Assembly (NCBI RefSeq): GCF_017876545.1
Contig: NZ_JAGIOD010000001.1
Location: 1-64,000, forward strand
DNA from: Brachybacterium sacelli
GTDB lineage: Bacteria > Actinomycetota > Actinomycetes > Actinomycetales > Dermabacteraceae
Direction of reading: 5' to 3'
Length of the DNA stretch: 64,000 nucleotides
The translations under genes were made by a program, and so were the position numbers. This document shows, piece after piece, positions 54,645 to 62,630 of this stretch. The notes beneath the pieces were generated by a model that was not told the origin of the DNA, searched no databases, and saw only the letters and a program-made list of their open reading frames with translations. Numbering within the stretch: the first letter of the stretch is position 1; every line of letters begins with the position of its first letter.

Positions 54645-55742
54645 ATGCTGCGCAGCACCCCGTTCGCCCCGTCCCGCCGTTCCCTCCTCCTCGGCGCCGC
54701 CGCCGCGGGGCCGCTGGTGGCCCTCGGCGCCGGGCGCGCGAGCGCCGCCCTCGGCGAGTTCCACGATGCCGCCGGTCTGCGCATGATCGACGGCAGCCCG
54801 TGGCGCCATCCCGATCTCCGCTCGGTCGACTTCCGCTTCGACACCGGGGGCATGGTGAAGACCTTCCCGCCGTCGGTGCGCGTCACCGTCCCGCCGAGCT
54901 ATCTCGAGGACCCCGACCGGCGCTTTCCCGTGCTCCTGCTCCTGCACGGTCGCGGCGGGAACTCCCTGGAGTGGACGGAGGGCGGCGGCACGGTGCTCGA
55001 GGAGACCGAGCAGCACGACGTCATCGTCGTGATGCCGGACGGGGGTGCCGGCTCCTTCTACTCGAACGCCAACGCCCCGCTGCCCGGGCGCGAGGCGAAC
55101 TGGGAGTCGTTCATCATGGATCAGGTGCTCCCGTTCGTCCACGCGAACTTCCGCACCGCTCCGCAGCGCATGGCGATCGGCGGTCTCTCCATGGGCGGCT
55201 GGGGCGCGCTGTCCCTCGGCCAGCGCTACTGGGGCCATTTCCGGTCCGTGAGCTCCTACTCGGGTCCCGCGGACTGCAGCGAGCGCGACTGGCACAGCTG
55301 GGCCGTGGCCGGGGCCATCTGGATCTGCCCCGCCTTCGATGCGGAGAAGTACGTCGCCACCGCGAATCCCTCGGGAGCGACCTGGGGACCTGAGCTGTTC
55401 CCACGGATCGCCAGCGGATACAACCCGATCGAGAACCTCGAGCGGTACCGGGACAAGCGGGTCTTCCTGCGCACCGGGGACGGCCCGTGGAACGACTTCT
55501 TCGACGGGCTCCACGGCGATCAGGACCTCCTCATCGCCTTCCAGGACAAGCTCGGGGAGATGTTCGGCGACGGTGTCGAGAACGTCGTGCACCCGAACCT
55601 GCAGAGCTTCAGCGATGCCCTGGACGATGCCGCGATCGACCACGACTTCGAGCTCATCGCCGGCGCGACGCACGACTGGGAGCTCTGGGCGGACAACCTC
55701 GCCGAGGACCTCCCGGGGATGATGGCGGTGCTCGAGGCGTGA
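54645..55742 (+). CDS. Tat-exported alpha/beta-hydrolase esterase, antigen 85-like
   Basis: A 365-residue secreted hydrolase. The twin-arginine signal (SRRSLLLGAAAAGPLVALGA) ends near ASA-A, residue 30. The esterase fold shows RFPVLLLLHGRGGNSLEW (oxyanion strand), HDVIVVMPDGGAGSFY, the nucleophile elbow GGLSMGGWGALSLG and the catalytic His likely in GATHDWELWAD. It matches the Esterase/antigen-85 family. Trehalose or mycolate transfer is unlikely in an organism without mycolates. A wall- or acyl-ester hydrolase is more plausible. Confidence 0.87.
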   Translation: MLRSTPFAPSRRSLLLGAAAAGPLVALGAGRASAALGEFHDAAGLRMIDGSPWRHPDLRSVDFRFDTGGMVKTFPPSVRVTVPPSYLEDPDRRFPVLLLLHGRGGNSLEWTEGGGTVLEETEQHDVIVVMPDGGAGSFYSNANAPLPGREANWESFIMDQVLPFVHANFRTAPQRMAIGGLSMGGWGALSLGQRYWGHFRSVSSYSGPADCSERDWHSWAVAGAIWICPAFDAEKYVATANPSGATWGPELFPRIASGYNPIENLERYRDKRVFLRTGDGPWNDFFDGLHGDQDLLIAFQDKLGEMFGDGVENVVHPNLQSFSDALDDAAIDHDFELIAGATHDWELWADNLAEDLPGMMAVLEA

Positions 55743-55787
55743 TCGAGGCTCTGCGGTCGGGCGCGGCGCGGACCGCGCGCTCTCGGA

Positions 55788-56177
55788 TCAGCCCCGCCGC
55801 ACCTGCACCATCCGACCTTCGCTCTCGAAGCGCCCGGCGAGGGCGGCGGCGGTCTCCTGATGCGCGCGGGCCGCACGGTGGCGCCCGAGGATCCCGCCGA
55901 GCGCCGCCCCCGCACCGGCATCCCCGCGGTACCGCAGGACGGTGGCATGCTCTCCCGCGCGGATCTCGATCCGCGCGGTGAGGTAGAAGGCCTTCCCGGC
56001 CAGGGCACCGAGGAAGACGGTGCGGCGACGGCTGCCGCGCTCGACATCGAGGCGGTCGTCCCCGCGCTCACGCAGTCTCCAGCCGCGGCCGAGGAAGAAC
56101 TCCTCGAGGGTCGCCTGCACCCCGGCGCGATCGCCGCGCACGACGAGCTCGACCGGCACCGGGCGGGCCTGAGTCAT
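55788..56177 (-). CDS. Hypothetical protein, SRPBCC-like size, translationally coupled
   Basis: A 129-residue protein, MTQARPVPVELVVRGDRAGV then QATLEEFFLGRGWRLRERGD. No signal peptide or transmembrane segment is evident; the sequence alternates predicted strands and ends with a helix (HQETAAALAGRFESEGRMV). I do not recognise the family. Its ATG overlaps the histidine phosphatase stop by four bases, so the two are made together. Confidence 0.7.
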   Translation of the reverse strand: MTQARPVPVELVVRGDRAGVQATLEEFFLGRGWRLRERGDDRLDVERGSRRRTVFLGALAGKAFYLTARIEIRAGEHATVLRYRGDAGAGAALGGILGRHRAARAHQETAAALAGRFESEGRMVQVRRG

Positions 56178-56752
56178 GAGCGGCGGGGGCCGAGCCGGCG
56201 CAGCTCGGCATTGCCCAGGTGCGGGACGTCGCGGTGGTCGTGGGGGTCGACCCCGGCGCCCACCGCGAGCGCGATCTGGAGGACGTCGCCGTGGGCGACC
56301 AGCACGACGGGTGCCTCGGCGGTCCGTGCGTCGGCCTCCCGCAGCACCTGCGCGACGCGCGCGGCGACCTCCTCGACCGGCTCGACCTCGTGATCGTGCG
56401 TGCCCCGCGCGCGGTCCACCGTCCACACCTGGTCATAGGCGCTCGCCGGCCCCTCGTCATGGGTCCCGAAGCTGCGCTCGCGCAGGCGCGGATCCTGGCG
56501 CGGGGCGGCCGCCCCGAGGACCCTCGCGAACTCCTCGGCGGTCTGGAGGGCGCGGGCGTAGTCGCTGGAGAGGACCAGCGTGTCCGCCCCGAGGCCCTGC
56601 TCGAGCGCCCCGCGCCCGGCCTCCCGGGCCTGCTCGCGCCCGCGCGGGGTGAGACCCACCTCGGTCAGGGCGCGCCGCCCCGGCGTCGAGACGATCAGTC
56701 CCTCGACGTTCGCGGTGGACTCACCGTGCCGCAGCACCCGGATGTCGTGCAT
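56174..56752 (-). CDS. Histidine phosphatase / phosphoglycerate mutase-like protein
   Basis: A 192-residue member of the histidine phosphatase superfamily: RHGES in IRVLRHGESTANVEG carries the catalytic His, the second Arg is in SSDYARALQTAEEF, the acid is in LRERSFGTHDEG and the second His is in VVLVAHGDVLQI. Such enzymes remove phosphate from diverse small molecules. It begins 14 bases after the alkyl-DHAP-synthase gene and may be in the same transcript, so a phospholipid-intermediate substrate is conceivable but unproven. Confidence 0.88.
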   Translation of the reverse strand: MHDIRVLRHGESTANVEGLIVSTPGRRALTEVGLTPRGREQAREAGRGALEQGLGADTLVLSSDYARALQTAEEFARVLGAAAPRQDPRLRERSFGTHDEGPASAYDQVWTVDRARGTHDHEVEPVEEVAARVAQVLREADARTAEAPVVLVAHGDVLQIALAVGAGVDPHDHRDVPHLGNAELRRLGPRRS

Positions 56753-56766
56753 CGGCGGCGCCCCGC

Positions 56767-58473
56767 TCAGGGTGTGGTGACCTTGCCCGGGTTCAGGTTG
56801 TGCCCCGGGTCGTTGTCCTCGAACAGCCCCTTGATCATGCGCACGCCGACCTCACCGATGTCCTCCGTGATCCACGGCTGGTGCTCGGTGCCCACCGCAT
56901 GGTGGTGGGAGACGGTCGAGCCCAGGTCGACGAAGGCCTGCTGCACCGCGTTCTTCGCCGCGTAGTACTGCTCCAGCGCCTCCCCGTCCGAGGAGTAGGG
57001 GAAGGCGAAGGTGAAGTAGAGGCACGCGCCCGAGTGGTAGCTGTGCGACATGTGGCAGAACATGAAGCCCGGCAGGCCCTGTTCCTCCTGCACCGCGTAG
57101 AACGCGTCGTAGACCGTCGAGTGGACCTCGTTGATCGACGACCAGGTCGCCCCGGTGTCGCAGACGTCGCCGAAGACCTGGTAGTTCATCAGGAAGTCGC
57201 GCAGGTAGGGCGTGTCGAACTTCTTCTGGTCGTAGATCGCACCGGGCCCGGCGCCGAGGGTGATGCCCCCGGCGTTCTTCACGATCTTCTTCACGATCGA
57301 CTTCTGCTGCTCGACCGACTCCTTGGAGCCCTCGAAGCAGACGTAGGAGATCGACATCTCGTCGGTCGTGTCCCAGCCCTTCGAGCGCAGGTAGGCGAAC
57401 AGGCCCTCCTGCACCTTCGCCGCGACCCTGCCCTTGGTCGAGGAGGGCTCCTTGACCATGGACAGGCTGAACTCGGTCTCCGGTCCGTCGGAGAGCCGGG
57501 TGAAGGTGGGGGCGACGTCCGTGGAGCGGGCGATCGCGTGCATTCCCCGGATCCCGTGCTCCCAGTCGGGGTACATGTAGGCGATGACCTGACGGACCGG
57601 GGAGATGCGGTGGACCTGCACCGTGGTCTCGGTGATCACGCCGAGGCGGCCCTCGCTGCCCAGGATCATCTCGTGCACGGAGGGGCCGGAGTCGCGCCCC
57701 GGGATCGCCTTGGTCACGGCGACGCCGTCGGGGTGGACCACGCGCATTCCGCGCACGATGTCCTCGATGTCGCCGTACTTGTCGGACTGCATGCCCGAGG
57801 AGCGGGTCGCCGCCCAGCCACCGAGGGTGGAGTAGGTGAAGGAGTCCGGGAAGTGGCCGACTGTCCAGCCGAGCTCGTTCAGCTGCTCCTCGAGGTCCGG
57901 GCCGTAGACCCCTGCCTCGACCCGGGCCAGGCCGGCGGTGTCGTCGATCTCGATCACCTCGCGCATCCGGCCCACGTTCATGGTCAGCACGGGCCGCTGC
58001 TCGTCGACCTCGGGCGTGACGGAGCCGGAGATGCAGGAGCCGCCGCCGTAGGGGATCAGCACCAGATCCTCCTCCAGCACGATCCGCAGGATCGCCGCGA
58101 CCTCCTCCTCGCAGACCGGGTAGACCACGGCGTCGACGAGGCGGGCGAAGTCACCGGCGCGCACGCGGAACAGGTCCGGCAGCGAGCGCCCGAAGGAGTG
58201 GACGACGCGGTACTCGTCGTCGTCGGCCAGGTTCTCCTCGCCGACCACGTCGGTGAGCCGGGAGCGGATCGCGGCGGGCAGACGACCGGGTGGCACCTCG
58301 AGGTCCGCCAGATCCGGTTCGACGGGCTGCTTCGAGTCCAGATCGACGCCGACCTTGTTCTTCGCCAGCGGGGGGAAGGCGGGCTTGTTGTCGTAGCGGA
58401 AGGTGACGTCGTCCAGACCCCACCCCCACCACTTGTGCCGCTTGACCTCGCGGGCGCTGAGCCGATCGCTCAT
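56767..58473 (-). CDS. Alkyldihydroxyacetonephosphate synthase homologue (FAD-binding)
   Basis: A 568-residue FAD oxidase-fold enzyme. The PCMH-type FAD domain shows VLIPYGGGSCISGSVTPEVD, WTVGHFPDSFTYSTLGGWAA and TRSSGMQSDKYGDIEDIVRG. The C-terminal cap has MSHSYHSGACLYFTFAFPYS and the His-rich active-site motif STVSHHHAVGTEHQ, as in eukaryotic AGPS. AGPS swaps the acyl chain of acyl-DHAP for a fatty alcohol, forming an ether bond. ATG 58473 overlaps the acyltransferase stop. The main alternative is a D-lactate/glycolate oxidase relative, but the HHH motif favours AGPS. Confidence 0.85.
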   Translation of the reverse strand: MSDRLSAREVKRHKWWGWGLDDVTFRYDNKPAFPPLAKNKVGVDLDSKQPVEPDLADLEVPPGRLPAAIRSRLTDVVGEENLADDDEYRVVHSFGRSLPDLFRVRAGDFARLVDAVVYPVCEEEVAAILRIVLEEDLVLIPYGGGSCISGSVTPEVDEQRPVLTMNVGRMREVIEIDDTAGLARVEAGVYGPDLEEQLNELGWTVGHFPDSFTYSTLGGWAATRSSGMQSDKYGDIEDIVRGMRVVHPDGVAVTKAIPGRDSGPSVHEMILGSEGRLGVITETTVQVHRISPVRQVIAYMYPDWEHGIRGMHAIARSTDVAPTFTRLSDGPETEFSLSMVKEPSSTKGRVAAKVQEGLFAYLRSKGWDTTDEMSISYVCFEGSKESVEQQKSIVKKIVKNAGGITLGAGPGAIYDQKKFDTPYLRDFLMNYQVFGDVCDTGATWSSINEVHSTVYDAFYAVQEEQGLPGFMFCHMSHSYHSGACLYFTFAFPYSSDGEALEQYYAAKNAVQQAFVDLGSTVSHHHAVGTEHQPWITEDIGEVGVRMIKGLFEDNDPGHNLNPGKVTTP

Positions 58474-59363
58474 GCAGGTCCCTCCTCGTCCTGGACGCCC
58501 TCGCCCAGGACCTCCTCGTGGTTCTCGTCGTACAGGTCGTGGACGCGCTGCTGGATCCGGGCGGAGAACTCGACGGCCGACTCGTTCGGCTCGGAGATCA
58601 TCGGCTCGCCGAAGACGACCGCGACCGGCGGGCGTCCCTTCTTCGGCCAGTTGTACCCCTTCGGCATCGCCTCGTACCCTCCGACGATCGCGGCGGGGAT
58701 CACGGGGACGCCGACGCCGATGGCGAGCGCGGCGGCACCGGGCTTGAAGTCCGCCATCTTCCCGGTCTGCTGGCGACCGCCCTCGGGGAACACCAGGATC
58801 GGCACGCCGGAGCGCAGCAGACGGCGGGAGGTGCCCGAGTGCTTGCGCGAGCCCCCGCGATCGATCGGGAAGGCATTGAGCATCGAGCGCACGAAGATCC
58901 GGCGGTGCCAGTGGTCGAACCAGTAGTCCGCCGCTGTCCCGGTGCACAGGTATCGGCCCTGGGTCCACGGGAGGCTCATCGCCAGCAGCGGGCCGTCGAC
59001 GTGGCTGGTGTGGTTGGCGACCAGGACGAACGGCCCGCGGACGCTCTTGACCCGGCGCGGCACCTTCACCTGGGGTGTCACCGCGGACGCCACGATCGCG
59101 CGGAAGAGCACCCGCTGCAGCACGAACCGCAGGCCCGCGCGCCATCCCGAGCGGTACTTCGCCAGTTCCCCCTGCGGCTTCTCCCAGCCCTCGCCGCGTG
59201 AGCGCGCAGACAGCGAATCGATGAGCCGTCGGCCGGGACCGGGTTCCTTGCCCGCGGCCGCGGGGCCGGCGGAGCCCTCGGCCGCGGGGCCGGCGGACTT
59301 CTTGCGGTCCACGGGGTCCGGCGCTGGGTCCTCCGCGGGATCAGGAGGGTCCTGGTGGCTCAT
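58470..59363 (-). CDS. PlsC-type 1-acylglycerol/DHAP acyltransferase
   Basis: A 297-residue membrane-associated acyltransferase. A 60-residue Pro/Gly-rich N-terminus is followed by motif I VANHTSHVDGPLLA (H-x4-D), motif II FVRSMLNAFPIDRGG, motif III ILVFPEGGRQQTGK and motif IV GVPVIPAAIVGG. It acylates glycerol phosphate, lysophospholipid or DHAP. It overlaps the AGPS homologue by four bases and starts five bases after the SDR gene, so all three are a single translational unit. Acyl-DHAP formation would supply AGPS; that role is inferred. Confidence 0.88.
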   Translation of the reverse strand: MSHQDPPDPAEDPAPDPVDRKKSAGPAAEGSAGPAAAGKEPGPGRRLIDSLSARSRGEGWEKPQGELAKYRSGWRAGLRFVLQRVLFRAIVASAVTPQVKVPRRVKSVRGPFVLVANHTSHVDGPLLAMSLPWTQGRYLCTGTAADYWFDHWHRRIFVRSMLNAFPIDRGGSRKHSGTSRRLLRSGVPILVFPEGGRQQTGKMADFKPGAAALAIGVGVPVIPAAIVGGYEAMPKGYNWPKKGRPPVAVVFGEPMISEPNESAVEFSARIQQRVHDLYDENHEEVLGEGVQDEEGPA

Positions 59364-59367
59364 CCGC

Positions 59368-60144
59368 TCACTTCTCCCGGCTGCGTCGATGGCTGAGCAC
59401 GGCGCTCAGACGGGCCACGATGCCACGCGGGGTGGTGCGCAGGACCGCGGCGATCAGCTTCCAGCGCTTGGAGGGGACGGAGACCGGCTTGCCGCGGGCC
59501 ACATCGCGCAGACAATCCTCGACCAGGCGGTCGGGGCTCAGCCACAGCACGCCGGGGATCGAGGAGCCCTTGATGCCCGCGCGGGTGTGGAACTCGGTGC
59601 GCACCCACCCCGGCATCAGGGCCGTGACCTGGACACCGTCCCCGTCGAGCTGAACGCCGAGGGACTCGGAGTAGTTGCCGACCCAGGCCTTGATGGCCGA
59701 GTAGTTGTTCTGGGTCACCAGGGCGCTGACGGACCCGACGTTGATGATCCAGCCCCCGCCGCGGCGACCCATGCCGCGCCCGGCGGCGCCGCCCAGCTTC
59801 AGCACGGCGCGGATCATCACCTCGAAGCCGAGGTCGTGCGGAGTGAGGTCCTCCGCGAGCAGGCTCGCCCTGACCGAGAAACCGGCGTTGTTCACGAGCA
59901 CGTCGACCGGGTCGACGTCGGTCTCGAGACGGTCGGCCACGCGCTGCTGCGCCTCGCGGTCGGAGAGATCGGCCACGAGGGTCTCGACCTCGACGCCGTA
60001 CTCGTCCCGGAGCTGCGTCGCGGTCTCGTCCAGTCGGACCGGATCGCGCGCGACCAGTACCAGCGCGGCTCCGCGGCCTGCGAAGGCTCGTGCGAAGGCG
60101 GCCCCGATGCCCGCGGTGCCGCCGGTGATCAAGGCCCTGTGCAT
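59368..60144 (-). CDS. SDR-family reductase of the putative ether-lipid operon
   Basis: A 258-residue SDR: ALITGGTAGIGAAFARAFAG for cofactor binding, VDVLVNNAGFSVRASLLAED, INVGSVSALVTQNNYSAIKA with the catalytic Ser and Tyr-x-x-x-Lys, then VTALMPGWVRTEFHTR. The shape resembles the acylglycerone-phosphate/17-beta-HSD type of SDR such as DHRS7B. It is the first gene of the minus-strand operon with PlsC and the AGPS homologue, which suggests reduction of alkyl- or acyl-DHAP. Its divergent neighbour is the acyl-CoA reductase. Confidence 0.85.
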   Translation of the reverse strand: MHRALITGGTAGIGAAFARAFAGRGAALVLVARDPVRLDETATQLRDEYGVEVETLVADLSDREAQQRVADRLETDVDPVDVLVNNAGFSVRASLLAEDLTPHDLGFEVMIRAVLKLGGAAGRGMGRRGGGWIINVGSVSALVTQNNYSAIKAWVGNYSESLGVQLDGDGVQVTALMPGWVRTEFHTRAGIKGSSIPGVLWLSPDRLVEDCLRDVARGKPVSVPSKRWKLIAAVLRTTPRGIVARLSAVLSHRRSREK

Positions 60145-60278
60145 GACGGCTACGATACACTAGCGGGGCCCTGACCAGCGCGGGGATGAACGCTGGTGAG
60201 GCGGCCCCGAGGCGCGTCGATCGCGACCGGGGCCGTGCCCTCCCCACCTCCTGCCGCACCCGTCCACAGAGGGAACCC

Positions 60279-62564
60279 ATGTCGAACAGCTCCACGTCCG
60301 CCGACCCGTCCGCCCCCACCGGCGGACCCCGACAGGGGGACCGACGGATCCTGCTGACCGGCGTCACCGGCTTCCTCGGCCAGGCGGTGCTGCGCTCCCT
60401 GCTGGAGACCACCGAGCACACCCACGTCACCGCCGTCGTGCGCCCCAAGGGCTCGCTCAGCGGCCGCAAGCGTCTCGAGCAGCTGCTGCGCAAGCCAGTC
60501 TTCTCCTCCTGGGCAGACGCGCTCGGCGCGGAGGGCCAGGACGGCAAGGCCGTCGTGAAGGAGGCCTTCGATGCGCGCGTCGACGTGCTCGAGGGCGACC
60601 TCACCGACATGCCCGCGATCGAGGAGCCGATCGACGTGGTCATCCACTCGGCCTCCTCCGTCTCCTTCGACCCGCCGATCGACGAGGCCTTCCGCACCAA
60701 CGTCGGCGGCGCCCGCAACCTGTACGAGGCGCTGCTCGCCTCCGGGCAGGACCCGCACGTCATCCACGTCTCCACCGCGTACGTGGGCGGCATCGCCAAG
60801 GGTCTGCGGCAGGAGGGCTCCCTGCAGACCGACGTCGACTGGCGCGCCGAGTACCAGGCCGCGCTCGAGGCCCGCGACCGGGTCGAGGCCGAGTCCCGTC
60901 GGCCCGAGACCCTGCGCTCCCAGATCCGCGGGGCGAAGCTGCGCGACGGCCGCATGGGTCCCAAGGCCGTCGCCGCCGCCTCCGAGGAGGCCCGTCGTGC
61001 CTGGGTCGACGAGCGGCTGGTCGACTTCGGCCGCACCCGCGCCCAGTCCGTGGGCTGGACCGACATCTACACCTTCACCAAGGCCATGGCCGAGCAGGTC
61101 GCCGAGGAGCTGTGGGCCGACGCCGGCCACCGCGTCTCCTTCGTGCGCCCCTCGATCATCGAGTCCGCCGTGCGCAAGCCGTTCCCGGGGTGGATCGACG
61201 GGTACAAGGTCGCCGACCCGCTGATCATGGCCTACGGCCGCGGTGCCCTGCCCGAGTTCCCGGGCCTGGCGGATTCGATCCTCGACATCATCCCCGTGGA
61301 CTACGTGGTCAACGTGATCGTGGCCCTGGCCACGCAGGACGTCTCCCGCCGTGGCGACGAGGCCTACTTCCAGGTGGTCTCCGGCGCCTCGAACCCCCTG
61401 CCCTTCCACGAGATGTTCACCGCAGTGCGCGAGTACTTCGTGGAGCATCCGCTGCAGGACGACAAGGGCCGTCCGATCGCGGTCCCCGAGTGGACCTTCC
61501 CCGCCGTCGAGATGGTGGAGCAGCGCTTCCGCGCCAAGGAGCTCGCCGCCAAGGCCGGCTCCGCAGCGGTCGCCTTCCTGCCCGCCACCCGGCGCACCCG
61601 CGAATGGACCTCCGGGCTGCACAAGGCGACCTCGGGGTTGACCACGCTGCGCATGTACATCGAGCTGTACCGCCAGTACACGAAGACGGAGATGGTCTTC
61701 GACGACGCCAACACCCGCGCCCTGCGCCAAGAGCTCCCGGCCGACTTCCTGGAGGGCCACGACTTCGACGTCACCGGGCTCACCTGGCGCGACTACTTCC
61801 AGCAGCAGCACCTGCCGGCGGTCACCGACCTGACCAAGGCCTACTCCCGCGCGAAGTCCGCCCAGCGCAAGCGGGCCTCCCGCCCGGCACCTGAGCTCAC
61901 TCACGACACGAACGCGCTCGCGGTGTTCGACCTCGACGGCACCGTGCTGGCCACCAACATCGTCCAGCAGTACTTCGCGGTGGTCCGTGCGACGAGGCCG
62001 CGCCGCGTGTGGCCGGCCGAGATCGGTTCTCTGCTGGCGGCGGTGCCCGGCTACCTCCGGGCCGAGCAGCGCGACCGCTCCGAGCTGATCCGCCTGGTCA
62101 ACCGCCGCTACAAGGGGTACCGCGGCGAGGAGCTGCGCTCCCTGATGCAGGGCGAGGCGGGGCGACGGATCCGCGCCTCGATCCGTCCCGAGGCGCTCGA
62201 GGTCATCGAGCGCCACCGCGCCGCCGGCCATCGCACCGTGCTGGTCTCCGGCGCGCTGGACGTGCTCGTGGAGCCGCTGGCCGACCTGTTCGACGAGGTC
62301 GTCGCGACCCACATGGACGAGGACGAGACCGGGGTGATGACGGGTTACCTGGCCACTCCCCCGCTGGTCGACGAGGCCCGCGCCAACTGGCTGCGCAAGT
62401 ACGCCCTCGCGCACGGTGCGGATCTCCCGGCCTCCTACGGCTACGGCGACTCGCACGCCGACGCCTCCTGGCTCGATCTGGTCGGCACCCCGACCGCGAT
62501 CTCCCCGGACCTCGGGCTGTACGCGGTGGCGAAGAAGAAGCGCTGGCAGATCCTGGAGTGGTGA
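60279..62564 (+). CDS. Fatty acyl-CoA reductase fused to a HAD-IB phosphatase
   Basis: A 761-residue two-domain protein. Residues 20-400 are an extended-SDR acyl-CoA reductase domain (NAD_binding_4): ILLTGVTGFLGQAVLRSLLE, VVIHSASSVSFDPPIDEA, VIHVSTAYVGGIAKG and TFTKAMAEQVAEEL. Residues 540-750 are a HAD-IB hydrolase with AVFDLDGTVLATNIV (nucleophile Asp), VSGALDVLVEPLADLF and YGYGDSHADASWLDL. The reductase would make fatty alcohol, the co-substrate of alkyl-DHAP synthase. The phosphatase partner may act on a lipid phosphate. ATG 60279 has AGAGGGAAC upstream. It is divergent from the SDR/PlsC/AGPS operon. Confidence 0.86.
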   Translation: MSNSSTSADPSAPTGGPRQGDRRILLTGVTGFLGQAVLRSLLETTEHTHVTAVVRPKGSLSGRKRLEQLLRKPVFSSWADALGAEGQDGKAVVKEAFDARVDVLEGDLTDMPAIEEPIDVVIHSASSVSFDPPIDEAFRTNVGGARNLYEALLASGQDPHVIHVSTAYVGGIAKGLRQEGSLQTDVDWRAEYQAALEARDRVEAESRRPETLRSQIRGAKLRDGRMGPKAVAAASEEARRAWVDERLVDFGRTRAQSVGWTDIYTFTKAMAEQVAEELWADAGHRVSFVRPSIIESAVRKPFPGWIDGYKVADPLIMAYGRGALPEFPGLADSILDIIPVDYVVNVIVALATQDVSRRGDEAYFQVVSGASNPLPFHEMFTAVREYFVEHPLQDDKGRPIAVPEWTFPAVEMVEQRFRAKELAAKAGSAAVAFLPATRRTREWTSGLHKATSGLTTLRMYIELYRQYTKTEMVFDDANTRALRQELPADFLEGHDFDVTGLTWRDYFQQQHLPAVTDLTKAYSRAKSAQRKRASRPAPELTHDTNALAVFDLDGTVLATNIVQQYFAVVRATRPRRVWPAEIGSLLAAVPGYLRAEQRDRSELIRLVNRRYKGYRGEELRSLMQGEAGRRIRASIRPEALEVIERHRAAGHRTVLVSGALDVLVEPLADLFDEVVATHMDEDETGVMTGYLATPPLVDEARANWLRKYALAHGADLPASYGYGDSHADASWLDLVGTPTAISPDLGLYAVAKKKRWQILEW

Positions 62565-62587
62565 GCGAGCCCGGACGGGCACGGGCC

Positions 62588-62630
62588 GGATGAGCGGAGA
62601 CCGGATGAGCAGGAACATGCTCGGATGAGC
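62588..62630 (+). repeat. Three direct copies of GGATGAGC before the YibE/F gene
   Basis: GGATGAGC occurs at 62588-62595, 62603-62610 and 62623-62630, the last containing the YibE/F start codon (ATG 62625). Each copy holds an ATG, so several start positions are possible. It may have arisen by short duplication. Confidence 0.45.

Noticed and set aside
54645..55742. Mycolyltransferase (antigen 85)
   Set aside because: There is fold similarity only. Nothing in the window indicates mycolic acid synthesis, and the gene context suggests a non-mycolate actinobacterium.
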